DNA of 64,000 bases, taken from contig QVRM01003928.1 in NCBI GenBank assembly GCA_003439945.1, forward strand, positions 1-64,000, in the 5' to 3' direction. Made by a program: the position numbers and the translations under genes. Of the stretch, positions 53,988-64,000 are shown one piece after another. Below the pieces are notes generated by a model, which saw only the letters and a program-made list of their open reading frames with translations, made no database searches and was not told the DNA's origin. The stretch is from Dermanyssus gallinae (lineage: Eukaryota; Arthropoda; Arachnida; Mesostigmata; Dermanyssidae). Positions within the stretch are counted from its first letter, which is position 1, and each line of letters begins with the position of its first letter.

Positions 53988-54043
53988 ATATATATATATA
54001 TATATATATATAGGGCATAGCACGGTGTCCCGTGCTATGCCCT
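53988..54043. repeat. (TA)n followed by a perfect 14-bp hairpin
   Basis: After TA repeats (53988-54012), agggcatagcacgg (54012-54025) and its exact complement (54030-54043) are separated by four bases (tgtc). Confidence 0.85.
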
Positions 54044-54297
54044 CCTCTCAATACAACAGGCGATACAATAATAGAGAGCCGGTTACCGTACCCCCGAAAC
54101 CCCTTTAAGCGACAAGCGGTATTTCAATAAGACGGTGCCCGTTGTCTCTGAACATGCTCGTAAGTTCTCTTTTGCGTGATATTACCGTTAGGCGTAGGGT
54201 ACTGAAGTACGGCATTGTCAACGAGATAGCTTGATAGACTATCATGCGTGTATGTACCTCAGGTCGGTCTACAAAACAAGGTGGTGAAACAACAAAA

Positions 54298-54388
<91 letters not shown>

Positions 54389-55008
54389 TATAGTAGTTCT
54401 AGAACAGGAGGAAGCGCATTGTGTAATTATTAGGACAAAAACGTTTGCTTAATTTGCTGAACTCTATCGGTAAGCTATCAAGCGTATCGTAAGCCAGCGA
54501 CATGCACAAAACAATTTGCATATGCCCCCATTACGAATTCCCTAGATTGAGCCAATGATATGTATGACAATGACAATTGGCGCTACTGTACTACTAAATT
54601 ATATACACAGAGAGGAAATAACAATAATTTCTACACAAACATACATTTACATACACATCAAACGCACACAGATCTAAATATACAAACATGCACACTATAT
54701 AGTATGTATGTACACACTTTTAATATGCATGCCTAGTTATATACACACATACATATATACACAGATACATGCACATATGCATAAATGAGTTGAAAAAGTA
54801 ATAATAGTAATAAAAAGTCTTCGTATAAAATACGTTTTTATGTGGCTCCGTAATGTGAATATATATACATATATATAATGGTATGTTTGCGTGTAATAAT
54901 AACTTACCCGTCTAATTTCACTTCAAGACTTATCTATCTATACTCCTACCCAAATGCGCTGACGCACGTGGAACACGTTTAAGTGAAATACGAAGAAAAT
55001 AACTTATA

Positions 55009-55072
<64 letters not shown>

Positions 55073-56646
55073 TAGATCTATCTATTCGATAGGATCACTA
55101 CTAGCGCCATTGTATATTGCATACGTACAGTGTTCGGGCAGAGTTATTTCGTCGCATATCCAATTGTTCAATTGATTGGCGATGTGATTGTTGTTGTTGT
55201 TGTCTCGTGGCCGTACAATTCGATGAGCTTGATATACCCGTTACGGGCGAGGTCATTTGAATTGGAGTTTGAGGGCGGTGTTCCTGTTGTCCACGCCGCT
55301 TCGGCTAGGTGCATAGCAGAGTGTCAATTGAAAACTGACCGCGTTGCTTTGGGCGGGTCATCCGTTTCGAATCAGCTGACCATGGCGCGGCCCAGTCGTG
55401 ATAGAGCCAGTGGATCGTTGCTGTTGACACGGCTATTCCGTTCGTGGGCGTATTCCTGCCTGGCCTGGGGTCGTAGCGACAATCCCCGGTAATGCAGGGA
55501 GTGCCTCTCTTGTTGTGTGTTGTGGTTTTTGCACGAGAGCTCATTACGAGTGGCCGAGCATCGCCGCAGTTGTAAACATTGACCACTACGACCCGACGCT
55601 GGGAAGTGGCGGAGGATGAATCTGGTGGCTGTGTAATCCCCAGCCGCTGCGGTCTCAGCATGTCCAATGTCGTCTAAGAAGCACTGTTGGGAACGGACTG
55701 TCTGAGAGTGTCAAATATACAAAGTTTTGGAAATCAATGCTGATTTGACTTAGACTTTCGTTTGAGATTGTCGATGAGTAATTCGAACACTCTTGTTAGC
55801 AGCGTACTAACACGTTTCAGTCATAACACGTTACGGTCATACCACGTTGCAGGTGCGCTTTAGCGGCTTAGCCTGGGCATCACAGTGTTGTTCAAGCTCG
55901 GTTAGCTGTGTTTGTTACTTGCTATGCAAGCTGTCCAGTTTGCTGGAGATTTACTGCTACAGTGGGTAGAAAGAACCCATGTGTTGATTGCGGTGTTTTC
56001 CCGGTGTTATCCTGTTGGCCGACTTCTCATGTAGCTCAAGCGAGTATCAGATACGTTTTTGTACCAGACAAACGGTCTGCCGTGATTGCACAGATCTCAG
56101 CTACACAAGAACACATATTTTAACAGCGGTGAGCCTCCGCAACAATTATGGCTTGCAATGCGGGAGCTCGAAACGTTTCGTGGCAACTCATACCTGCTGT
56201 AACACATAATTTATATGTACATACATATTTGTGTTTTGCAGTACGAGAGCGTTTCTGGTATGCCACAGGGTTGCATCAGCTTTTTAGTTCCGCGTGTATC
56301 AGCTCTACATTTTCCTTTTCAGAATTGCCACTCAAACGATCTAGAGAGCATCCCGAAGACTCAGCGTTTTGCGTGAAGCAATGGCCGATATTACAATATT
56401 AAGTAAAATCATCCTGCACGCTCGCAATGGTCATAGATAAAAAAAGTAGAAATTACACTTGCATACAACTAAAAGCTGTAGGCTTTTGCAGCGACTACTC
56501 AACAAACGCGAGTTAATGGTTGAGGGTTGAGTAAAGATTCATAGACTAAGATGTGAGTTTTTATTTTATGCTTATTATTTATTATGCTGCGAGTTTTGCT
56601 GTTTTAGTTCTATCAGGATGACTCATCAACTACACAAATAAAGTTT

Positions 56647-56648
<2 letters not shown>
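54044..56648. other. Spacer with long (TA)n tracts
   Basis: TA tracts at 54305-54386 (about 82 bp) and 55013-55066. Open frames at 55130-55492 (plus) and 55305-55667 (minus) overlap on opposite strands and resemble nothing known. No supported gene. Confidence 0.4.
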
Positions 56649-56683
<35 letters not shown>

Positions 56684-56760
56684 GTCTACAAGAAAGTGTT
56701 TTCGGTTTTTTAATGATTCTCTACGGACAAAACCGAAAAAAACTTTTTGTAGCCCTATAT
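56649..56760. mobile_element. (TA)n plus MITE-like hairpin
   Basis: A TA tract (56649-56680) is followed by gggtctacaagaaagt...cggtttt and, about 24 bp later, its imperfect complement aaaccgaaaaaaac...tgtagccc, then more TA. Arms of about 27 bp with a few mismatches, flanked by TA, fit a tiny mariner-type MITE or its joined ends. Confidence 0.5.
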
Positions 56761-56909
56761 ATACATATATATTATGGTGAATGTATATTATGCATATATA
56801 TATATACATGCATACATATACATTCACCTGTATTCGTATCTGGTGAGTTACTGCAGCATTTACAATATAGAATTGCCCAAGGACAATACAAGCGAACGCT
56901 GTGAGTTGA

Positions 56910-57003
56910 CGCCAAACGTAGCGTCTGGCAAAGCTGGCAAAAATCCGCTGTTGCTGCGCCAAACGTAGCGTCTGGCAAAGCTGGCACAAATCCGCTGTTG
57001 CTG
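56910..57003. repeat. 47-bp tandem repeat, two copies
   Basis: cgccaaacgtagcgtctggc recurs at 56910 and 56957 with one visible mismatch per unit; followed by gctgtt/gttgtt repeats. Confidence 0.85.
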
Positions 57004-57282
57004 CTGTTGTTTTTGTTGTTGTGGTTGTTCATTGATCGTAGTGCAAAACTAACAGCTATTAATTGCTAGTCGTTTTGCCTTCTGCTGTTCGTTCCGCAAT
57101 CGGCTTCTGATGTTGTCGTTGTTGCTGCCACTGTCTCTTCTTCTGCTGCTGCCCGGTTTCCCCGGCGTGAAACAGCGGCATTCTTTCCATCGACTTTACA
57201 CGTTTTCGAGGTCCAAGCGAGGTCTAAGACTAAGCGACCGAAGCCGTGTGAAGCCCGTGCCCTCGTTTTTCTTTCTCTCGTT

Positions 57283-57672
57283 TTGCTTGTCTCATGCCTC
57301 TATCTCGTATTCGTCCTCTGTTCGCTTTTTCTCTCTCTCTCGAGTGCTAGGAGCGCACTCTATGTTCGCGGTGGTCGCCATTCCTGCACGGACAATCTCG
57401 ACGTCCGCCTCAATGATGACCGTCGTCGTAATGTATCGATGGTACTGGCTATTGGTACTGATGCTGATGGTGGACACAAAACATCAGGCGGTCGTAAGGT
57501 GACGTCAACTTCGCTAGCCGAATTCGTGGCCAACGAAGCCAAACACATCGACGACCGATCCGGCCTCACAACTACGACGAGGACATCAGCAGCAGCAGCA
57601 GGAGCAACAAAGATGAAAATGGCCACGCCGATGAGGTTTGACCGTGTGTACCGATGGCAAGCGTACAACTAA
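57283..57672 (+). CDS. Hypothetical open frame of 129 codons
   Basis: From about 57350 the frame has ordinary protein-like composition (LDVRLNDDRRRNVSMVLAIG; TSLAEFVANEAKHIDDRSGL), ending QAYN. An overlapping second frame is also open. No known domain and no neighbouring exon identified. Confidence 0.2.
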   Translation: MLVSCLYLVFVLCSLFLSLSSARSALYVRGGRHSCTDNLDVRLNDDRRRNVSMVLAIGTDADGGHKTSGGRKVTSTSLAEFVANEAKHIDDRSGLTTTTRTSAAAAGATKMKMATPMRFDRVYRWQAYN

Positions 57673-57859
57673 GGGGGCAGACTGAGTAAACGACGTCCTA
57701 GTGGTATGAATATGCGACCAAAGATGCCCCTTGTTAACTAACTACGTTTCGATAAATTAACGTGTTAATGCACACATTTCTACGAGCGTACAAACACGCG
57801 TAGCAATGTGCTCGCTGATACACGCCGTATCCCTCTAGTCTGTATTCCCATTACAGCAC

Positions 57860-57985
57860 TATTTTCCATGTGTCAGATTATCGTGAACAACCAAGAACGG
57901 CTTCAGCCTGTAGTCCGACGCAATTCAGAGGTCAGACTCGACCCATGGGACAGCAAGCAGCTGCAGCCTATGCAGAGCGGCAGCA

Positions 57986-58084
<99 letters not shown>

Positions 58085-58672
58085 TTATAACTCCGAACAT
58101 GTAACTGATGTTGCCACAAGGGCTTCTCAACGCGCAAATTGGATCTTCCGATCATTTGCTGTACGCTCTCCTGAGCTGTACGTCCAATTGTATACTACAT
58201 ACGTACTGCCACTACTGACATACGCAGCACCAGCGTGGTTTCCGGGTCTAAGTAAGGACAAAGCTTGCCTGGAACGAGTGGAACGGAAATTCACGAAACG
58301 GGTTGCATTTCGCTGCCATGTTGACCGGTGCCACGTCGACGTTCCCCACACAATTGACGTGATTAAGAAGCTGGATCAAAGAATGCTGCTAAAGCTGAGA
58401 AAGAACCCGCGTCTATTCAACAAAATGTTCGTTGAAAGGCTAACGACAACGCGTCGGGCTAGCAGCATGGTTCCTGTGTTCATCGCACGAAAGCGCTACA
58501 TCAGCGATCTATACCCATGGAGGATCTCTAGGCATATTCACGAGTGTTAGGGGCCGCCAACACCCTGCACTACTTGCAGATTATAATCACATATTGATCA
58601 CATGACATACATGCATATATGCGAATGTATATTCTTCTTTCTACCTTGAATAAAGCGTTTCAATCAATAACA
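57860..58672 (+). mobile_element. CR1/Jockey-like LINE 3' end with internal (ATT)n
   Basis: After a 96-bp (ATT)n array (57986-58081), the frame to 58550 reads EHVTDVATRASQRANWIFRS, ELYVQLYTTYVLPLLTYAAP, AWFPGLSKDKACLERVERKF and ends in a short basic tail, the C-terminal region of CR1/Jockey-type ORF2. The 3' UTR ends with aataaagcgtttcaatcaataa. The microsatellite interrupts the end of the RT, so the copy is defective, although the C-terminal frame itself is open. Confidence 0.75.
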
Positions 58673-58717
58673 AATGTGAGGTATGAACGTTTAAGCCAGG
58701 CCTGCTTTGTTCCCTTG

Positions 58718-58925
58718 TCAGTTCATTGCGCCTATGATTGAAGCCACGTTCCCTTTACAAACGGCCAAAGACATCATCTGTCTCAAAGACATGGCCTCGC
58801 GTCGATCACCCGTAACGTCTTCTATGCGTTTTCCGATATCTTTCAGGAGTTTCGCTGTACCTGAGCTAATGGGGCCAAGTGTCTCCAATGCAATGGGCAC
58901 AAAGTGATAACTTCTTGATAGCTCG
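58718..58925 (-). pseudogene. LINE ORF2 tail remnant (ETLGP motif)
   Basis: Minus strand reads KYLELSRSYHFVPIALETLG, then PISSGTAKLLKDIGKRIEDV and SLRQMMSLAVCKGN. This pattern (F.P.A.ETLGP...lG.RI...T.D.R...L.Q..S.A...GN) is familiar from the end of many metazoan retrotransposon polyproteins. Clade not certain. Confidence 0.5.
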
Positions 58926-60360
58926 AGATACTTCCTTATTATTATTATTATTACCCCTGCCTCTCAATACCTCCCGTATCGCCATAGCTTGAAGCGCACT
59001 CCGCTAAAGCGTAGGAAGGCTAAACCCCCGAACTTATACCTAAGTTGATGCTGACTGGACTAGAGACAAGAGCTCTGGTTGTCTTCGGTATGCGTAGACA
59101 AGACCAGCTAAAAGATGCAGTCTAATTAGTAAGTAATGTTAGTACAAAAACAGAAAGCAATGATCTTTGCCGCCAAAGTCACTAGCACTAGACGAGCACT
59201 TTAATGAAGTTTTCGATTACGTTGCTAAACATTGTATGGGAGAGCCCCGCATTAAAACAAACAAAAAGCTTGTCCTGTTGCTGAGTAAGAGGAAGCGATA
59301 ACTACTCCGCTGGCTCTGCAGGAAAGGCAAAATATCCGGGATGCACTTATCAAATTCTACGATTCAAATACGAAACATGAGTCGTAATAGCGTTGAACGA
59401 CGTAGGTAAGACAGCGACCGGATAACGAACAAGCAGCTAAATACGCATGGAAACCCTTGGGCCGGAAATACGACTTTTATATTCTCCGCAACTATGTTTT
59501 CTGCCGAGGTGTGATTAAAACTACATCAGCACGGAGTCTTGTTATAACACAGCCTATTGTGATACTATGGCCTGAGCCACCAGGGTTTGAGCCGCAAAGA
59601 CCCCAGGCGGAGGTGCAGAGAATGCGCTTAGAAATGGAACACTTCAGGAAACTGTCCATAAAGCAGTAAGCACTGTCCACGAAGCAGTGAGCACAAGGCC
59701 ACGTGGGGTTCTTCCCCAAAGTCAATTCGTATCTAATTTACTATCTCTTCCGTTGTAAAAACCTATGCCGAATAGTTTACCGCTTGACCAGCCGAGGTTG
59801 GTTGCAGTTCTTGCAAGGCGCTGTGTGTCCTCTGTGGCGAACGACCGGAGCCACCGGAGTCAACCAAACGGAATCTGAAAAGCAGGCGCTGCAGGTCAAA
59901 CGCGAGGCCTACCAATAATGGCTAACTGCCACTTTTTATCATCGAAGACTTTACGCTGACTTTGATGAACAATATATACACACCTCCTGTCCCGCCATGG
60001 AGTCAGTAGAGACTAACAATGAGGATGAGAAGCGTGTCATGGACGCTGTTGGACCAACAGCAAACTAACTACGCTACCACTAAAGAAATACACGGTATTC
60101 GCGAGGAGAATATACGCTTCCGGGTCCTAATAGCTAGTGGCGGTAGACGTGGGTGCACCGCATCGCTCCGAGCTGTTACCATCCTGACTCTGTGTGACGT
60201 CTAGCCAACGGATCGCGGAGAGCGCACTATGGTTTATTTCACGTTCAATACACGCTTGTATCATTTCGCCTATATGCACGTTGCCCTTTAGCAGGACAAT
60301 TGGCGCCAAATCTCAAATTCAACGGATGGCGCGCAGTAGCCAGGCCGTCACGCACCGTCG
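58926..60360. other. Spacer with weak coding-like remnant
   Basis: 59860-60060 reads TESEKQALQVKREAYQ, one stop, then WLTATFYHRRLYADFDEQYI in one frame. Unrecognised; perhaps transposon debris. Confidence 0.3.
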
Positions 60361-60545
60361 AGCCCGGTGGCGTGGTGGCATGCATGCGTCTGCGCCTCGC
60401 GACCGGAGGAGACACATAGCAGGTGCGCGGGCTCGAGCCCCACCGTTGCACCGATTTGTATTTATGGGGGTCCGTCTATGAAGCAAAATGCGAAAAGCAG
60501 TCCCATGGACGTTAGATCTTCGCTGAGAGTCAGCCCCGAAAGGAT
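60361..60545 (+). mobile_element. Possible second SINE family (tRNA-like)
   Basis: Box A-like tggcgtggtgg (60368-60378), then cgcctcgcgaccggagga and box B-like gggctcgagcccc (60429-60441), followed by a body ending gaaaggatttaggccgtcac. One copy only; boxes are imperfect. Confidence 0.4.
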
Positions 60546-61380
60546 TTAGGCCGTCACACACCCCCCAAAGCGCCGAGACTCTTACTGACGAGGCGGCGTG
60601 TTGAGAGTGCTATGTGTGATGTGTGTCTGTATTGGGTATAGTACCTGGGTAATCAGACTTCTATCGGGTAGATTGCTTGAAAAGGCCGCTTTAGGAGTTT
60701 ACCTGAGGGCAATTTAATCAAACACGATCTACAATATTACAAATATCGGTCCTTGCCCCGCCTGACAACGAGACAATTACTCGACACAGTGGCCAATAGG
60801 CACGCGACCGCGCAGGGTCTTCTAGCAAACCTAATCTCCAACTTTTAGTGGTAACGCCGCTCGACCGGGTTCATTAATTGTAGGTACGTTCCCTGAAGGC
60901 TAGTATGTTTGTCCCTAGCATCTTTCGCAAAGAGTGTTTCATGTCAGCACCATTCGTTCCTAGAAACCACCAAACCATGGGCTTTTCTCCGCAATAAATT
61001 CCCACCTTATCTATAAGTCCGCTAATAGCGGTTGCACTTCTTTGCCCTTTCTACGACTTAAAAATCAGTGCTTTTCCGCTCTTTTAAAAGTCGTAGCGTT
61101 ATCGGAAATTGTTCGAGAAACTCATAAGAATCTGTTGATAAATCTCCTTAGTGCCAACAAAAGCTCAAAAGGTGTCAGATCTGGTACGAGCTCTAAATGC
61201 ACAGCACGCGTTACAGCGCTTACAAACAATGCTATATAGCTGTTTACTTTTGTTCCCTCTTCGTTTCTTATCTAGATCGGACCGGCAAAACCTACTCCGG
61301 TATAACAAAATGGAGCTGCAGTCTCCAGCCTGAATGCGGGTAGGGGAGGGGTTTCCGCTAGAGCTGGCTTCGCCCGAAAC
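60546..61380. other. Spacer, no gene recognised
   Basis: Nothing assigned; the right end may belong to the decayed BEL/Pao element. Confidence 0.3.
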
Positions 61381-63511
61381 TTAACAGACTTTGCAGTCTG
61401 CGACGACCCATTTAACCGCTTTACGTGCATGTAGCACAAAGTATTTAGATCTTAATTGGTGCAGTGTAGATGCGATCGCAAATTCCTTTGTGTTAATATG
61501 CTCTGTTCTAGATGATGTTAAGTCCGAGTTGGCATAACACAACGTTTTGTCACATAGACGATTTTCCCTCTTTTGCCCATTCGGGTTATCTTTCATACGA
61601 CATCTGGCATAACATAACAGTTTGCGACAGAACCGCATGGCTTAAGTCATTGTCCGGATCAGTTTACCCAACTAGAAAATTTGCTTCCGTCAATGATAGT
61701 TGAGGACCTGCTAAATACACTCATCGCTGTAACTGTTACGTTTGTTGATGATATCTTTCGTTGTGACTCGGAACCTCTCTAAAAAGTACGGATCCGTCTA
61801 TTCGATTAATAGAATGCGGTTTACCGGACGTTTTAGCCACTCCGGGCCGTGCAGCCAAAACTATTTCGTTTTTTTTCTCTGAAGAAATGCCTTTACCAAG
61901 CATGTCTGCCGGATTGTCACTTGAGGCGACATAACACCAATCCTACGGCGACAGTAACTTTTGAATTTCTATTGTTCTATTTGATACGAATAGCTTTCAC
62001 CGTTCTGGCGTATCACGTACCCAGCCTAGCACGGACGAGTTGCCGCACCAATATGTAGTGGCGTCGATATGTAACCCGATCTCGTCTATTATTTTAGCCA
62101 TCGCTCGCACCGCTATAACGGCATCCATTGGCTTTTTAGCCTGTGTATCGGCCACTGTCCCTTCAGAGGCGCTACTCTGAGGCCTTTGCGAATACGAAAT
62201 GAGTTAGTACAGAGCCATCCTCCAACAGTTCTCGCTGGTATATAATACAATCGTAGGCTGCGAGACTAGCATTACAGAAGGCGTGTAACTCGCGCTTAAC
62301 AGTTGATGACACCGACTTGGGGAACGCTCGTTCTACTGATATCGATGTGGCGGATTGCAAAAAAGAGATGAGTTCCGAGAACTTAGCCAAGTTCTCGCCT
62401 GTTAGTGCGTCGTCCCAATCGCGTTTCTGCAGCCATATTTTCTGCAGCAGGATCTTAGCATTGACTGCTATAGGCGTTAGCATCCCTAAGGGATCAAAGA
62501 TTTGAGCCAACTCTTCTAATAAAAGGCGCTTAGTTGGTGTGCTGCCGTTTAACTATGTCAACACTTTGCTGAGAAATACACCAATCTCATCGGATTTTTG
62601 GTTCCAGTAAATGCCCAGAAACTTTAGTTTGCTATCGGCAAAACATATAGATGCGTCTGCGAACACCGTTACTTGGTGAATGTATTTACCTAAACCTTTC
62701 GAATTTCTTGTCCACTTTTTGAGTTGGAAGCAGCCAGCTGCAAAAATCTTTTTCAGTAATTGAAAATGGTACTGACCGTGTCCGATTATTTCGTGAATAA
62801 ATTCTTTCTCGCTCGGGAAATCATTTTTCTTCTGCTCTAGATGATATTTCAAACATCTGCAGTGGATATATGGATTGTATATTAAGGCGAAAACCAAACG
62901 ACATTCCCAAAACTCTCTAGTTGGGAATTTTGGGTTTTTGGAAATTCCCAAAAACGGTTAGAAAAACTTCAACAATGTGTGATGCTGCAGGAAAGTTTTT
63001 TTTGATATCTGCAATCAACACCACATTAATGCTTGCGCAAGTGCAAGATAACTTTTGTTATGTTCGGCAGAAGGTTCAAACCCTGGTAGGAACGCCAATC
63101 AAGGAAGCCTCGTCTCTACTTCTCGCGAGGTAGAGAGGTACCCGCATTTTTGACGACTCGATATTGAAGTTTAGAAGCGGAACCAGATTTTTTGCGACTG
63201 TTTGGATTGGGGGATTGTGCGCCAACTCATTGCCCTCCATTGGGGTGGCCTCCTCGGCAAGACCTATTTCTAAGGGTTTGATATCTCTGCGTCAACTGTC
63301 TCAAGAGGTTTTTGATTTTGCCTGACGTGGTTAGAAACCGTTTAAGGCAAGACAATGCTATATTTTTGTTATTGTCTAGAGAAGCCATTTTATTCTTAAA
63401 GGAAAGAATAACCACATATCGCCCCGCAAAGAATTCGTTTAACTCTACCGCTAATTCGGAGTCTTCTTTACCGGATGGGATTGAAATACCCATGAATTCT
63501 GTGTCCCACAA
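61381..63511 (-). pseudogene. Decayed BEL/Pao-type pol (RT, RNase H, integrase start)
   Basis: Right to left: 63511-63227 MWDTEFMGISIPSGKEDSEL with GRYVVILSF (start of Pao-type pol RT region); 62951-62553 FQLLKKIFAAGCFQLKKWTR, SKLKFLGIYWNQKSDEIGV; 62510-62172 AQIFDPLGMLTPIAVNAKIL, LQKIWLQKRDWDDALTG (the IFDPLG hallmark of BEL/Pao); then, with stops, VLGWVRDTPERWK and SDNPADMLGKGISSE near 61850-62050 (RNase H/post-RT region); and YFVLHARKAVKWVVADCKVC near 61381-61455 (zinc-binding start of integrase). The YXDD box and LTRs were not found. Multiple stops and frameshifts show inactivity. Confidence 0.8.
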
Positions 63512-63960
63512 AAAATCAATTTACAAATGTCTCGTTGTGAAACACGGCTCCTCCGAGCTAAATTACCTACACAACGAGTCAACACTGCCAACGGCCAACG
63601 TGACGCGGGATCTCGGAACCTTAATCTCGGCGGACCTAACCTTCTCCGCACATATCAAAGAACTAATCAAAACAGCATCCATACATGCAAATATTTTGTT
63701 TCTCTGTTTTATTATCAAGGAGCCTACAGTGTATCTTCGTTTGTACAAATCGATTGTATTGTCCAAACTTTTATACTTTTTACCCGTATGACATCCATAA
63801 TTGCGTAAATACATAGGTATGATCGAGGTGTACAAAAGACATTTTTAAAGAGACTCCACAGTAGATGTGACCTCAAAACGAACGATATTGTACTACCGCT
63901 CTTAATAAACACTTTCAGGAGACATGACAGACAGGTTTTAGCTCAATTTATGGGCGCTAG
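63512..63960 (+). mobile_element. CR1-like LINE fragment abutting BEL/Pao
   Basis: Reads YKCLVVKHGSSELNYLHNES, VTRDLGTLISADLTFSAHIK, LFLCFIIKEPTVYLRLYKS, IVLSKLLYFLPV: the region after the RT palm in CR1-like ORF2 (RDLGV..S.DL.FS.HI). A frameshift follows. It starts where the BEL/Pao reading ends and may continue past the window edge. Confidence 0.7.
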
Positions 63961-64000
63961 TCTTGTAATCATTTCTATGATGTAAGGCCGAACAATTATT

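Noticed and set aside
54248..54433. Open frame reading as a long Ile-Tyr repeat
   Set aside because: It is the (TA)n tract translated; the same artefact occurs at 401-460, 49100-49200 and 56630-56990.
57870..58080. Poly-Leu or poly-Tyr protein
   Set aside because: Product of the (ATT)n array read in different frames; only the part after 58085 is LINE coding.

Overview
This window is eukaryotic, animal and repeat-dominated. It has no bacterial-style operons. It has long dinucleotide tracts, tRNA-derived SINEs, several classes of non-LTR and LTR retrotransposons, mariner fragments and a processed ribosomal-protein pseudogene. The one clearly intact host-type gene is a single-exon RING + TRAF-type zinc finger + MATH-like protein (18656-19711), with at least two broken paralogs nearby (about 14.7-15.5 kb and 35.1 kb). 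From general knowledge, expanded TRAF-like families and the LINE, BEL/Pao and mariner types seen here fit an arthropod, and a chelicerate such as a tick is my best guess. This is inference: no sequence here names the species.

Layout. 1-3946 is unit A of a large duplication; its partner, unit B, is at 37283-40683. Both carry a decayed LINE with a restriction-enzyme-like endonuclease and a second LINE remnant. The copies differ by an inversion between (TA)n tracts, a SINE present only in B, a 284-bp TG...CA insert present only in A, and a deletion in B. 3947-6045 is a frameshifted minus-strand gag split by a LINE 3' fragment. 6.8-8.9 kb holds a mariner plus LINE remnant that recurs twice in a 3.3-kb tandem duplication (41043-47722). 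9.6-13.2 kb has two minus-strand LINEs joined at a (TA)n tract. A dispersed unnamed repeat with a Cys-rich minus-strand reading lies at 8.9, 13.5 and 20.6 kb.

23.9-34.7 kb is the best-preserved part, a three-level nest. A decayed minus-strand LINE reverse transcriptase is split by a non-autonomous LTR element (25829-34376; 539-bp LTRs, 4-bp target duplication, internal region made largely of tandem repeats). That element's second LTR is in turn split by a nearly full-length R1-clade LINE (28535-34270) with an open ORF2, a poly(A) tail and an 11-bp or longer target duplication. Removing the LTR element restores the reading frame of the outer reverse transcriptase exactly.

47.7-64 kb is mostly non-coding and low-complexity DNA, with an eL22 processed pseudogene, a second SINE copy, trinucleotide arrays, small hairpins, a CR1/Jockey-like LINE end, and a decayed BEL/Pao pol (minus, 61.4-63.5 kb) abutting another LINE fragment. 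Apart from the TRAF-like gene and the R1-type ORF2, nearly all readable coding sequence is transposon debris. I saw no CRISPR array, operon or rRNA gene, and no free-standing tRNA gene in the regions I read.
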